From: Purshia tridentata
Taxonomy: Eukaryota > Streptophyta > Magnoliopsida > Rosales > Rosaceae
Direction of reading: 5' to 3'
NCBI GenBank assembly: GCA_003254885.1
Contig: QANT01004966.1
Coordinates: 1-64,000, forward strand
DNA: 64,000 bases
Part shown: positions 12,399-24,237 of the stretch, piece after piece
Layout of the letters: the number at the start of each line of letters is the position of its first letter
Position numbering within the stretch: the stretch's first letter is position 1
Position numbers and translations under genes: made by a program
Notes under the pieces: model-generated
Told to the model about the DNA's origin: nothing
What the model saw: the letters and a program-made list of their open reading frames with translations, nothing else
The model's database searches: none

Positions 12399-13929
12399 CT
12401 TTCACCAAAAAGCAACAATTGGTTATAAAGTCGCACCAAAAATTGACCATATTGAACATGCAAATCTATAAAGACAAACTAAACTTAATGGTTATACATG
12501 AAACCCGCCCCATGTCCTTTTAACACATATAAGCAATTAATTTCATTCAAAACCTTTAGCAAAGGCAAATCACTACGAGTATGCAAGAAACAAAAAAGTC
12601 AACTACTATATCCAAGTTTCCAATTATATATAAAACTGCAAATCCTTACAATATCAACTAAAAAACTCTTATCCAACATTACCAATGTATTTTATAATTA
12701 TTAATCAATAATAGGCAGCAACTAATAGGACTAAATAAACTATATATCCAGCGCAAATATACAAATCCCAACCAAAGTTATCATACAAGGTCACCAAATT
12801 GTCCTATCAAGCAAGCATGCAAATTGTTCACAAACATTAAACTGAAAAGGAAAACAAAATAAAAATAAAGCTTGCATGAGGAACTCACACACCTTTGCAG
12901 TCCAAGCAGCAGCCCAGCGTGTATACCGTCCCAAATGTGCTACCACTTTCACTCAAATAACTGCAACCATATTACAGCTGCGTATAAGTGTCATAAATAT
13001 GCATAATATCTAAATAATCTGCACCATTTTGATTACCCATATATTAAAAAACGAGCCAAGGATCCAAATAATATATAGGTCTATTTAAATTAGTTACGGG
13101 CCTATTTCAATGGGTGGAGTCTGATTTCTCATACCAAAGGACAATCTTTGTATGCTCAAGTTTGGTATGAGTTAGCACTCCAAACTCATACCAAACTTTG
13201 GTATGAGTTAGCTTGGGATACTAATAATATAGATAAAAAGGTTAAACATTATAGAAAAGCAACCCCATGTTGATCATCTGGGCTTCTCCATAACTTCATA
13301 GTAAACATCTCTTTCCTTAGACATTGAAACATTAGATTTTGGGCTCAAGGCGAATTATAAAACGAAGGCATTTGACTCATTTTCAGATTTTGGGCTGAAA
13401 CACTTCCTTGAATATATAACTAAAGTAAGAAGCACTCTAAACCATATTTTCGTTCGCAAGGACATATACCCAGAAATTCATAATTCAAAATTAAAATAAA
13501 ACCGACAGAAAAATACCCAAAAATTAAATTGAAAAATACCAGCAATGTGATGTCCTCCTTCACGACTTCCAAGGGAAGAAACGCCGGGTCTGAGGGATGG
13601 CTGGCCAGGAGAGTGATCTGTAGAGGGGAAACAGCGATGAAGGAGAGAAGGACCGTGACGCGAGGCAAGTGAGGAAGCAGCGCTCGCCGTCACGAAGTGC
13701 TCCGAGTAACGGCCTCCTCTTCTTGCGGTGGAGGCTGAGGCTGAGGAGGGAAGGCTGAGCGCTGAGCATTGATCAAAGGGGGGCTTGGAGTTTGCAGATC
13801 GGGAGAGGAGAGAGTGACTATTCAGAGTGTTTAGGAGTGTTTGAAGTCAAGAGGGTTTGACGTAAGAGAGTTAAGGGCGCGAGAGGGTTTCATTAAACCA
13901 GCACGTTTCTAAAATTTTCAAAGAGCCGC
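12399..13929 (-). other. 5' region of the CACTA transposase gene
   Basis: Upstream of the TNP2 start. Mostly AT-rich, with a GC-richer patch at 13550-13800 that may be a leader exon or captured host sequence. The ORFs there are low-complexity (Ser/Leu/Pro) with no recognised domain. A short hairpin lies at 13163-13213. Confidence 0.4.
13163..13213. repeat. Hairpin built from TTTGGTATGAGTTAGC repeats
   Basis: TTTGGTATGAGTTAGC occurs twice as a direct repeat (near 13163 and 13197), and between the copies CTCATACCAAA is its inverse. The whole can fold into a strong hairpin. A looser copy of CTCATACCAAA sits at 13130. Possibly a remnant of a tiny MITE. Confidence 0.5.
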
Positions 13930-14145
13930 AAATTCCCTTATTTTTTTAAACTTGCCAAACACAACGATTTTGGTCCAAAACAATTGTGTCTAATACTTTA
14001 GGAAAAATCTCAATACCACATACCATGAGATTACCTTATTTTGTATAATGGTTTTTCAAGAACCATTGTGTAGTAAATTAAGATAACGGTTAAAACATGA
14101 ACCGTTATCTGTTGATCGATGTCTATTAACATAATTGTAGCAGTG
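13930..14145. repeat. Right subterminal repeats and end of the CACTA element
   Basis: ACACAACGATTTTGG, ACCATTGTGTAG, TAACGGTT and AACCGTTATC motifs repeat the left subterminal theme. The element ends with GTAGCAGTG at 14145, followed by the TTA duplication. Confidence 0.7.
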
Positions 14146-14148
14146 TTA
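14146..14148. repeat. Target-site duplication TTA, right side of CACTA element
   Basis: Matches TTA at 2715-2717. Removing the element and one TTA would restore continuous flanking DNA of the older Transposase_24 gene. Confidence 0.85.
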
Positions 14149-14856
14149 CTTTCAGCAACAGTCGAACCCTATCACTTAAAGCATTTGTTCTTTCATCCCT
14201 CCAATCAATGGTAGCCTACAACATTAATTCCAAATGTGATTGGACGAGTCACTAATACACACTGCAATAATATGGAAACAAATAAGATAGAACATCATGA
14301 TCACAAGAGACTAATATTCCAAAATCATGCCCTACATGTGGTTTGAAATTGCACAAGTCCTCAACAATGGCGGGGGTCCTTTTAAAGCCCCCCACCTAGT
14401 TCAAATGCACTACAACCCCTGATTAAATTTTCCTCCATGCTCTGTCTAGAGGAACTCCTCTAAATTGTCTCCAGTCAAGCACATCAATCGGGAATAAGGT
14501 TCGATCAACTGCTTGTTGTCCAAGGAAACGTGCAAAATGTGCAACTGTGTTAGATGGAGCAACTACCTGCCCATATGGGTTGAACCTAACTACCTCAGCA
14601 CGCTCTAGGGCTCAATTCTCCTTATTTCGACCCCTCTGGACTTAGACCACATTTGGTGGTATGGGGACAATAGCTTGGAGATGCTCTTCCCCTTGGGTTG
14701 CTGGTAAATTCATCCTACCATTCGCTACAACAGAAGTCCTTGCCCGATCAGCTTACTCAGGTGTTAGCTAGGTTTCATTGACCACCTCAACCTCCAAGTA
14801 ACCATCGTCAGCAACAAGTGCAGAGTCAACCATGCTCCTTTATTCTAGACGAGCCA
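14149..14856 (-). pseudogene. Transposase_24 gene, 5' part, on the far side of the CACTA insertion
   Basis: The minus-strand frame from ATG at 14856 (MARLE) carries VRFNPYGQVVAP, FARFLGQQAVDRTLFPIDVL and DWRQFRGVPLDRAW. This is the conserved N-terminal part of Ptta/En/Spm proteins. A second exon, about 14210-14149, encodes TIDWRDERTNALSDRVRLLL after a plausible TGTAG acceptor. At least four in-frame stops precede the conserved part, so the gene is older and more decayed than the CACTA copy. It continues at 2714 downward. Confidence 0.7.
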
Positions 14857-17143
14857 TTATACAACGCATCAGTTTCAATGTGACATTAAATACTTTGCCC
14901 ATCTACATTACATGCCTTATTAAATTCTACTTTATTTACACATACATGGAGCAGTGAAGTGCCTACATGGGACTATCACATGTGCGGATATAATTATAAA
15001 TGCCCTTTGAGAAATTAACTTATGTCCCAACATTTTGCTTGTGCACATGGTTGTGCGTATATATATTGTGTTCTAACATTTAATTTTCATTCATTAACTA
15101 GTTCAATATTCTTTTAGACCAATCTCCCTTATTAGTTACCTTATACAGTGTTCACATACATCAAATAAAATTCATTACTCCTACTTGAGGTCCTGAACAT
15201 GGCAGTCAATGTGATATCATCTTTGTGGTAATTAAATGATTGTAAGCATTTGTAAACAAATTTGTCACACTTCTTCTATAGATTTAGGGTATTTCCTACT
15301 CTACGGTTTACCAATTACTTACCTATGTACCCCTATATATATTTTTTGTTAAATCTTGGCTTTTCTTTTATTTATGCCTTTTTAATCTTTTTTTCATTTT
15401 ATGCTCACACTATGAACAACCCCACATATTTATTGCATCCTTACTTGCTCAATTAAAAACTTAAACCACACACTAAAACCATGCATCAAGTTTGTTGGTG
15501 AAAAGAGTTAAAGAAACAATGCATTAACAGTGTAAGTATTCCATTGACAACTGTAGGTCTTATATATGGGTTTGCATTCATGAGCTTGGTGCAGTGAACT
15601 ATTATATAATACAGCTACCACCTTGTTAAGGTATTTAATGAACCGTTGGTATGATTCAAAAGCTTAAAAGCCTTTAATGGAAGAAATTTATATTCGCAGG
15701 TGGGTGTGGCCATCATCATACACATGTATATAACATATCCTACACTTAAGACTGAGCACATCACAATTTTACAAGTCTATATAACAAGAGTAAAAAGTCA
15801 AGATTCCCCCTGTTCATAGATAGGACCTCACCTTGCAGATATTCCTTCTTCCACACCCTGGTAACCCTGTAAAGTTCTCTGTTATTCTCCCTGCAGCAGG
15901 AATCTTCTCTACAAAAGTAGATTACACTTCTTTTCTTCTTGCGAGATGATATGAGCCTGGTTCATTCCTTTAGCTTTATGTATGATATGAAGGCTTTGGG
16001 GTCACTTCAAATTCTCTTTAAGCCACCATATATTGACAGCATAGCCCACTTGTCATTGGTATGTGTGATAATCAAAAGTAAGAGGGAAATCATGGAGGGA
16101 ACTACTTGTGGGATGGGCGGGAGAATAAAATGAGGATATTTTTAATTGTAGGCCTTGCTGATTTGGACAAGGTTAAGTTACCTACTCTAACTGGATCAAC
16201 TCCATCAGTCCTTCAAATTAAAGCCACCCCCACCAGTCCACGTTACAATCTAGTTCTATTTGAACTATATGAGCCCCATCTAGTACACTCTGATTGCACT
16301 TCAGATTCTCCATCCCTTTTAAAGTTGAAAATTGGGTGGTACTTGTCAGTGCAAAAGTCATTTAGTCAATAGATTCATTTGGTAGTTCTGGAATCCATTT
16401 GTCCTAACCAAAGAATTTTCATCACAGGCATGATAGCATACTAGTGTATATAGTAAATATTGCATCATAGTTCACACGTCTTTTTTTTTTTTTTTTTCCT
16501 TATATAGTATGTATATGCATATTGCTTCCCCCACTTTATTGGACAAATATACCTTTTGGGTTGGATGTTGCACTTTAATGAATTTAATGAATATCCTTAT
16601 GTTAGTAGTCTATGTACGCCTCCACTACAACATTTAAGGTATAGAATAATGTTAAAGGGTTATCATTTACCCAGCCCCATGTGGTAGTTGCCATATTTGG
16701 TGCTGGAACAAACAAACCAGCCATTGCATCCATGTTCAGCCATTACATCCATTCTAGTAATCATAATTAAATATGGACACCCGATACTTGGTTAGAAAAA
16801 AAAGACAAAAAACAAATAGACAATAGCTAATTTCATTGAAGGATGGGTTCAAAATATGTCATTAGGGAGACCGTAGAGTGATATTATATATATCATCTCA
16901 CAGTCATTCAGCTGTGACATATATGTACATACATTTTTTTAAGGGGTCAGCTACATAATTTATGGGGGATACAAGTGAAAACACAATTTCAAAACAAGGT
17001 TGCAGCTGCACCTCCATCAAAATATTGAGACTAGCTATTAACTTCCCATTACATGAAAAAGCACAATGGTAGAGATGCAACTATGCCTCATCCATGTCTG
17101 GCCCATTGTTATCCATGGCAACATTTGGAGGTTCTGGGTTAAT
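14857..17143. other. Intergenic DNA, no gene recognised
   Basis: AT-rich with T-tracts (for example 16482-16498). Short ORFs at 15262-15456, 15939-16133 and 16106-16372 lack domains. This could be the upstream part of the older Transposase_24 element, but I see no element end. Confidence 0.35.
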
Positions 17144-17437
17144 CTAAAACATGTGATTAATCACATCTCTTCTGGTCCACACATAATTTTCTCCATGCCT
17201 CATGTAGATATCCTCATAGAATTCAATGTACCTCATGTAGTCTGGGTAAAATGGGAGCCCTTGGTCTGACTTGATCTGCTCCACATAGCTGTAGAACGCT
17301 AGCCAATCTTCCTCCCAAGTTCTGTCGCCTTTCACAAGTCTAGCAAGTTCACGCCTATTCTTCGATCGAATTGAATCCTTCCCTGTTAGAGACTTCAACC
17401 TATAGACGGATGTAATACTTGTACCATTTGATTTCAT
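17144..17437 (-). CDS. Hypothetical ORF, 97 aa, unknown function
   Basis: Begins MKSNGTSITSVYRLKSL and runs through a charged, aromatic segment (EEDWLAFYSYVEQI, PDYMRYIEFYEDIYMR). The composition looks protein-like rather than random. Upstream in the same frame, MASTSGTKDDP ends in a stop, so a longer product is broken or the start is the internal Met. It lies on the same strand as the Transposase_24 pseudogene and could be a further exon of that older element. I do not recognise the family. Confidence 0.3.
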   Translation of the reverse strand: MKSNGTSITSVYRLKSLTGKDSIRSKNRRELARLVKGDRTWEEDWLAFYSYVEQIKSDQGLPFYPDYMRYIEFYEDIYMRHGENYVWTRRDVINHMF

Positions 17438-18627
17438 CGTGAGACGTATTGGGATGACAGCCTAAGGGTCATCCTTGGTGCCAGATGTACTTGCCATCCT
17501 CAGACCACAACTAAAATGAAATTATCAAACTGATGGCCAGTAACTATTCAGCACAAGAACATCCTGCCAATGACGTTTTCACATGAGTTAAAGTGCAGAA
17601 CACGACAAAAAAAATTTTTGTGAGTGCTATGAGTTACACAACTCATAAAGTTGACTCAACATGTAAGACCTCCCATACAATGAACAACCTCTCAATATAG
17701 GCCACCTAATTGTTCGGATATAGCAACCTAACCAACCTAGTGCACGCACAGCAAGCACCTGTAGCTGTTTGCTCATGCCAACTTTTGTCAACAACCAAGC
17801 AAAACATAGCATGACATCGTGGGGTTAACAAGTACTAGTGACATGCATGTTCCATTTCATACATATTGGTGCAATAGTAATGTATAGGCAAAATACTCAC
17901 TTGAAACTGCAATTCCCTTCAGCTTCTCTACAGTTGGGCTGTTGAGTATGCACCCACCCCTTAGCATGGTGTGCGTTAAATAAGAAAACTTTCACTTTAT
18001 TAAAGTGTCTTTTGGTTAGCTGGTTTGCAGTTATTGTCAGTTAATGCTTTGCTTGGAATTGGTAATAATGTAACTACCAACTTCAAAAGCACCTTTGGAG
18101 GTATGTTGAAAAGCAAAAGTAAATTGACATGATGCTAGCATTGACATTCTTGTGCAGTCTGCTTTGCAGCCTAGGTGCCAAAGGAGTCCCTCCCCAATAA
18201 GATTGCCATGTATGATAACCACTTTCTCCTCCTATTATTTCAGATCAACAAGTGCACCACACTGCTTGTTCAATTGTAATGCCTGATCAGTGGCAGTTAA
18301 CAGAGCCTGCGCGTCTGATATCCTTTTTATGCAACTGATATAGAATAAGTTTACTTTATATAATTATATATTTAATATGCATGAATAGAAATATCACGTA
18401 CATATGAGTCACATTCTTGAATCTTACATGAAACAGCATTGACACATCCCCATATGTAAAATGATAAACAGAACATCACTTGGTCTTACACTTAATTAAT
18501 TCTACATTTAGACATAAAATTACCACCATGGCTAATTTATTACATGGCCATACTAGCAAATTCTAGACTTAATCGTAACTTGGTTCAACAGGAACAATGT
18601 CAAGCACAGGGCATGAAACATGAATAC
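17438..18627. other. Gap with possible exon remnants, minus strand
   Basis: A short coding-like stretch near 18305-18235 (minus) reads SDAQALLTATDQALQLNK and then stops. No other gene evidence. It may belong with the neighbouring unidentified minus-strand ORFs. Confidence 0.25.
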
Positions 18628-19170
18628 CTAAGGGGCTCCTTCCTTGAGCTTAGAAACTGTCGCCCATGACTCGTCACATGTGTCTGGGACATACATGTTG
18701 ACTTGTGAGGTGATAGAGTCCCATGAATATTTGGCATTAGTGTCGTGTTCCCCCACATGTCCCTTGCTACTTCCACCTACTTCAGGCTTATGTGACGGTG
18801 TAAACAGCATTGGAACCATGGGAGAGTAATGACCAAAGATTACAAGATCGTGATCTCTGGCCGGAAAGTACTTGTTGATTATTCGCTCAGTTTCAACATC
18901 AGCGACCATAGATGGGATAATATCTGTCGTGTGTGTGTTCGAATGTGGCAGAGCCAACTCCATGTGGTGCGCAGGACCATGCAGTTCATCCATTGGTGGA
19001 TTATAGCTTAGCTCCCCATTTCCATTTCTATGTATCCTTGGAACAAAATGATTCATTTGCAACCATGTGTTAACCAAGTTGTTAACGAACTCACTTTCGC
19101 TCTCAACTGCATTTGTGGAGCCAGTCTGGGAGCCGGCGTCATCGAGGAACTCCAAGGTCTGCAACCTCAT
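18628..19170 (-). CDS. Hypothetical ORF, about 180 aa, unknown function
   Basis: The first ATG is at 19170 (MRLQTLEFLDDAGS); the open frame runs on upstream without another ATG. Acidic and His-rich, with ETERIINKYFPARDHDLVIF and GHYSPMVPMLF. No signal peptide, membrane segment or known motif seen. Same strand as the ORF at 17144-17437 and the Transposase_24 pseudogene, so a transposon-associated exon is the most economical guess. Not recognised. Confidence 0.3.
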   Translation of the reverse strand: MRLQTLEFLDDAGSQTGSTNAVESESEFVNNLVNTWLQMNHFVPRIHRNGNGELSYNPPMDELHGPAHHMELALPHSNTHTTDIIPSMVADVETERIINKYFPARDHDLVIFGHYSPMVPMLFTPSHKPEVGGSSKGHVGEHDTNAKYSWDSITSQVNMYVPDTCDESWATVSKLKEGAP

Positions 19171-19197
19171 CAACAAATAGCTGCCTGTATGCAGCAA

Positions 19198-20632
19198 CGT
19201 TCATAGGCTTCCTTATGTTTTTTCCCATTGTTGATAAGTAGAGCACACATGTGGTAAGTGGCCTCGCTGAATTTATTTAAGCTTCACACCCTCTAACTCC
19301 ACACCCTATTATAAATAATTTGTTCTGTGGTTGAAAATTGACATAAAAGGATGAAAATTGACATAAAGGGATCAGCCGTCAGCCTTATCTGATACATTCT
19401 GACTCCATTCTGAGTGTTGCACACATCTAAAAGACCACCCAACTATGTGACATGGCTCAGGCATATCTACCTGTGCCCCAATATTACAAACTAAGGCTTC
19501 ACCAGGACCGTACCTCATGTCCCATACATCTGACACCATGTGGAACAGAGATTCCTAAATTTCATCTAGTAACATGCTAGCTTGATAACCTATTCAACTG
19601 CGATATGACCATATACCAATCTAACTAATATGACATGGCACCACATGAAGCAAGGTTACTGAAACTAGCTTTATTTGTGCTCAATGCTTTAAATTAAATA
19701 TATGCAAACTCGTAAGCTTTGAACTTTGTTATGCATACAACAAACTACTTGTACACACCCCATTCTAACTATAATGATTCACTCCAGTCACCGGCTGAGT
19801 AGAAAAATTCCCGAATCACTCCCAAACAATGCTAGAGAGGAGGGGGGTTAATAGGCTTGACATACAAATCCAATTGTTAAAGATTACCAAGTTAATTATT
19901 ATGGATTGGATTAATACCAAATCAACTTTAACACAAAAGAACGTAAACAGTTTTAGGAAAGCAGAAAACCCTCAATTGGGAAAACCATGGGATTGAGTCC
20001 AGAGATTCAACAATCCGCCATTATAATGCAGAACTACATCCAATGACTCGATCCAACCTTAAACTAGACTCCTTATACATAGATATCTTGACCTCACAGC
20101 CACACGCTGCACTTTGATCTCTTGAAATTTCGAATATATCTTCTCGCCACCGTTACGCTGACAAGAGCTTACAACCATATCATTCTTCACTAGAGGAAAT
20201 TGCAAATTACAAAGATTCGAAAAAAAAAAAGAAAAAATCTAAACCCTTTGACATTCCGCTGACAAATACTTAATGAACAGAAAATACAATTGAAATAAGA
20301 ATCAGACACAACCGTAACCCTAATTCGATGATCAACACCTGCAAGCAAAGACACTAACAAACAATAACCCTATGAAAGCAAACGAGGCAAAAAAATTAAC
20401 AAATCCAATGCTTATCCAGAAACTCTCAATTTAATAGAGTACAACATGATCAGATGGCAACCAACCATATTTAAGAGTACAAACCATAGCGTAATAGTTA
20501 AAGTTACAAACCAAGAGTCCAAAAACAAAATTAACCAAATCTACGCAAACGCAAGCAATCCCAACAACATCCGACAACCTTTTTTTGCTATGAAAGCCAA
20601 ATGGACAATATGAGCCACACCGAACAATGAAA
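19198..20632. other. Intergenic, probably retroelement-derived
   Basis: No gene on either strand. The segment 19800-20240 has the look of non-coding retroelement DNA and lies just downstream (minus strand) of the Transposase_32-type gene, but no LTR boundary could be placed. Confidence 0.3.
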
Positions 20633-21717
20633 CTAATGCTGAAACTGGTTCACTCGCTGCTGAATATCAGAAACGGTGTCTTGGAGATCGTCAACCTTGG
20701 TATGAATGTCCTCCAAATCGTCAAATTGTGCATCAAGGCTAGCAAACTCCGACTGGAGATACGTCATCAATGAAGCATGATCCGATCCAACACTTGTACC
20801 TGGGATGGAAGATGTGGAAGGCTCAGGATGATCTAAGGGCTCAGTGCTAGACACTTGTTGAGGAACTTGAAGTTTGACTCTAGAAGCTAAATGACTCCGG
20901 TTAAGGATAGTGATATCCACTCGAGGGTCAGGTGAGACATAGTCATCAGTCGACAACTGAGGTACATTGTGCTTGGCAACAAGCATAGTAATAAGACCAG
21001 GAAACACTAAGCCAGTACTCAACTTGTGAGAAGTAACCCCACATTCAATGATCCTAGAATAAATCAATTTAGCTAAAGGGACCGGAGCACCAGGAGTGGT
21101 CATTGCAATCAACAACCGACAAGCATCATCAGTGAGATGAGATTTTTGTGAGGTCGGATAAATCTTAGAACGGATTAACAGAAATAACACCCTATACAGA
21201 GGTTTCATAAGACCGTTAGAAAGACGCTCGCCAGGAGAAGGAACATAACCCTCAGTGGCGTAAAGAGTAGCAAACAACTGCTCTTTGGACAACGGAGAAA
21301 CATGTTGTTTAAAAGTGTTATAATCAGACATAGAGGACGAAGGAAGTCGACACACATCCCTAATCTCATCGGGGTTAAAGGAACCCGTTTGCCACGAAGA
21401 TAGATATAGGATGGTGAAGATTCACGAAAATTGGGAGGAAAATTGGCATAAAATTCCCGAACAATAGTCCCACTATAATCCTCACAATGAGAAACAAAAT
21501 CCCTCCAACCCCTAGTATCAATAAGATTAATGAAATCTGATGGGAGATCAAACAGGAAAATGGCCCGCTCCGATATAATGGGTTTGCCCCCAAGGAAACG
21601 ATTATAATGTGTTTCTCTCTCCGAATTTATGAATTGCTTATAAGGGAGAGAGGAACCCTCCCCCGTAGACTTTCTCTTCTTAGGAGCCATTGCTAAACAA
21701 CGAAGAGAGAACAACAA
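20633..21717 (-). pseudogene. Putative plant transposon protein (Transposase_32-type), broken
   Basis: Starts around MAPKKRKSTGEGSS and carries IDTRGWRDFVSH, IVREFYANFPPNF and YIYLRGKRVPL, the hallmark segments of the plant transposon protein domain (PF20167-like) often found with Ty3/gypsy-type elements. The C-terminal part ends in a coiled coil (SLDAQFDDLEDIHTKVDDL). It looks broken, with about one break. Its host element could not be delimited; the LTR element at 22098 is a separate, later-looking insertion next to it. Fossil. Confidence 0.6.
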
Positions 21718-22097
21718 GGCAACACCTTAACAAGGAGCAATTAAGGGCCAATTCATTCAAAACAATTAATTATAGCCCAAACAATAAATATATGACAATT
21801 AATTCACGCCAAGCACCATAGAAAACAATATCATGAACACCCAAATGGCACAATATGAGGAGATTGGAAAGACAAGGAAAATAGGATAACATACCCAAAC
21901 AAGAACAACCAAGCCAGGAACACCCATCAATCCAAGAGCATCAAGGGATCCAAAACACCCACAATCCAAGAGAACAGTGCAATTAGCAAAATCAAATAGA
22001 ACAAACCCAATATAAACAGCCGAAAATTAACAATAAGATTGCTACCAATCTATGAGAAATTCAGAAAAAATAGTAGGGAAATACCTTTATGGACCAG
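21718..22097. other. Upstream flank of the Transposase_32-type gene
   Basis: A-rich, non-coding, with several AACAACAA and CCAAG runs. Probably the leader of the same old element. It ends at the LTR boundary, 22098. Confidence 0.35.
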
Positions 22098-24237
22098 TGT
22101 CACGCCCCGACCCTCGGGCACATGAACACCAATTGAAACCGAAAACTGTTCCTGTTTCCTGAAGCTGTGGGCCCTTTCTTTGAAACTGAGGAGGCAGTGA
22201 GAGAAGACGAGGCAGTGGGACCAGCAGCAGTGTTTCAAAAAGTTATTTTACAGCTTAAAATCTTTTTATGTAAAAGTTTTACAGCTTGTTTTTATAAATG
22301 TGTTTTTGTAACTTCCAGTTGTTTTAAGGAAATTATTTTATATTCGTGGCTCACAGTTTCAAAAGAAGGGCCCACAGCTTCAGGAAACTGAGTTACAAAA
22401 ACACATTTATAAAAACAAGCTGTAAACCTTTTACATAAAAAGATTTTAAGCTGTAAAATAACTTTTTGAAACACTGCTGCTGGTCCCACTGCCTCGTCTT
22501 CTCTCCACTGCCTCCTCAGCTTGCTCAACCTGCAAAACTGAACCCTGCACCCAACCACAGGTGCACGGGTTTACAAACAAACCCGGTAAGCTCACTAGAG
22601 CTCGTATGAGTGAAATCTAACTGAAAACCTCAAATTAATAATTCAGTAAAATAATCAATTCACAATCCATATTAATGCCTCAAGCACAGTCAAACCACAA
22701 AGTAGAAACCATAACCTGATCACCAAATCCTCTAAACCGATCAAATCCTTTGTGATCCTTAATCTCTAAATATCCTCAATTGAACCTCTAACTGAAAAAT
22801 CACCTCGATCAATCCACCAGATCCTTACTTGGGATCCAACTAGATCCTTCCATAACTTAGAATCCTCAATCAACCTTTAGAATCCATTAAATCCTCACTT
22901 AAAACCACTGATACTCCGATCTCTTCCTTAATCCCTAAATCCTCGAGATCCCCAATCCTAGTTCAGTAACCTCTTAACTAGCAAACAGCAATCTGTCAAA
23001 CAAGCACAACAATCAAACAAGCAACTGAACTGGAAATTAGTTGAACTTAGGTTCACTCACTGTGACCGCGTGAAAAGACCAAACTGCCCTTCGTGTCCTT
23101 CGTGGCTCCTTTGCTCGGATTCTAAAATCCGGCAGCATAACGGCATCGGGGATACAAATTCCCAAGCAGAGCGTACTTGTTAAGACCAGTCAACCAACCA
23201 ACACAAGCAAGTTTCACAACCAAGCAACAAAACACAGAAACGGGCGGGAACCACCACGCACGGTGGCTGCCCGACCCTCGAAAAGCACACTCGAAAGGTC
23301 CGAGAAACTCACCCAAACTCACCAGTAGGTTCGGGTGGTTGGCCCGAGGCCAAAAACCAAGGAACGGTCGCTGGAACCGTCACACGCAGCGAATCCCACG
23401 ACGGTCAACGGGCGGTCAACTGCCAAAAACAAAAGTCACGTTTAGCTTAAACGAACTACACAGAGACGTAGAGGAGATCGAGGGGATCAATTCTCGAACC
23501 TGGGTCGACGGCCAAAAGTGGCCGGAAAAGGGAGAAAACTGGCCGGAAAGCCGGCGGCACACCCACACTCGATCCGCCGTCCACGGCGGTCCCACGGGTC
23601 AATCGAACCCACCAACATGCTGGGCTCGACGAGAGGAAGAAATCTGGGCAGGTGGGAGGTCGCGTCGTCGCCGGAATCGCCGAGATCGCCGCCGTGACGC
23701 CGACTGCGCACGCGCGATTCTCCTCTTTCTAGGCTGTTTCGGGAAGAGGCACCACCACCGAAGGGAAGAGGGAGGAGAGGTGAGCACGACGAGCCAAAAA
23801 CCAGGCCGCCCCCCGCCGCCGGACGCGCCCCTACGCGCCAGCGAATGGCGCGGCTGGGAAATGCACTCGCGAGAGGGAGAAACTTCGGGAGAGAGGAGAG
23901 AGAAAACTGTCTCCTTTCTAGGGTTCTGTGCCTCTTTTAAAAATCCAACTTTCCAAAATTACAACCTTGCCCCTCCCTTCACACGTCCGTAACTTCCAAA
24001 CCGTAGCTCCGTTTGACGCGTGCTACGTGTCTACGAACTCGTGAGGACGAGACCTTTCCAACGAACCCAAAGTCAACGCGAAAAGTCCTCCCGAACGAAA
24101 AGTCAACTTTTTGCCCCAAGTTTAAAAGTCAAACTTTAAAATTTGAAAACCTCCAAAACGTTTTACTTTTCTAGTAAAATCCCGAAAACCTTTAAAAAGC
24201 TTTTCAAACCCACTTTTGAAAAGTGCGGGGTGTTACA
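22098..24237 (-). repeat. 3' LTR of the non-autonomous element (left copy)
   Basis: 2140 bp. Matches 25276-27514 along most of its length and 9551-10801 over its last 1.25 kb. Contains the inverted duplication at 22157-22517 and one copy of the shared LTR module (about 23988-24052). The long ORF on the plus strand here (23177-23992) is GC-rich LTR sequence, not a gene. Confidence 0.85.
22157..22517. repeat. Inverted duplication (long hairpin) inside the left LTR
   Basis: A segment of about 195 bp is present inverted (22190-22386) and again in the normal direction (22393-22517), with a short normal lead-in at 22157-22189. In the right LTR (25335 onward) the same DNA is present once, in one direction. 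The arms 22191-22311 and 22393-22517 are nearly perfect complements, with a loop of about 80 bases. Confidence 0.85.

Larger units (their letters stand above)
2718..14145 (-). mobile_element. CACTA (En/Spm) DNA transposon, 11.4 kb, two genes, defective
   Basis: The left end reads CACTACTAGAAAAAAG. The reverse complement of the right end reads CACTGCTACAATTATG, so the inverted repeats are imperfect but CACTA-type. TTA flanks both sides. Subterminal AACCGTTGT-like repeats in both orientations fill 2735-3480 and recur at 13950-14110. Two minus-strand genes lie between: TNP2 transposase (12398 to 8023) and a Transposase_24/Ulp1 gene (7815 to 3836). The element is inserted in another Transposase_24 gene, whose exon sequence resumes at the right flank. 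It is no longer autonomous: TNP2 has lost part of its core, has in-frame stops, and is interrupted by a truncated LTR at 9551-10801. Confidence 0.93.

Noticed and set aside
16420-17830. TAGTG/CACTA words as the missing end of the outer Transposase_24 element
   Set aside because: CTAGTG at 16430 and 17836 lacks a matching inverted partner and a 3-bp duplication, so no end is called.
22292-22558. Same peptide (EDEAVGPAAVFQKVILQL) encoded on both strands
   Set aside because: A by-product of the inverted duplication in the LTR, not a gene family.
23177-23992. Open frame of 271 codons on the plus strand
   Set aside because: It lies inside the LTR, is Arg/Pro/Gly-rich with no domain, runs opposite to the element's transcription, and its counterparts in the other LTR copies are not kept open to the same extent. 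GC-rich LTR sequence explains it.
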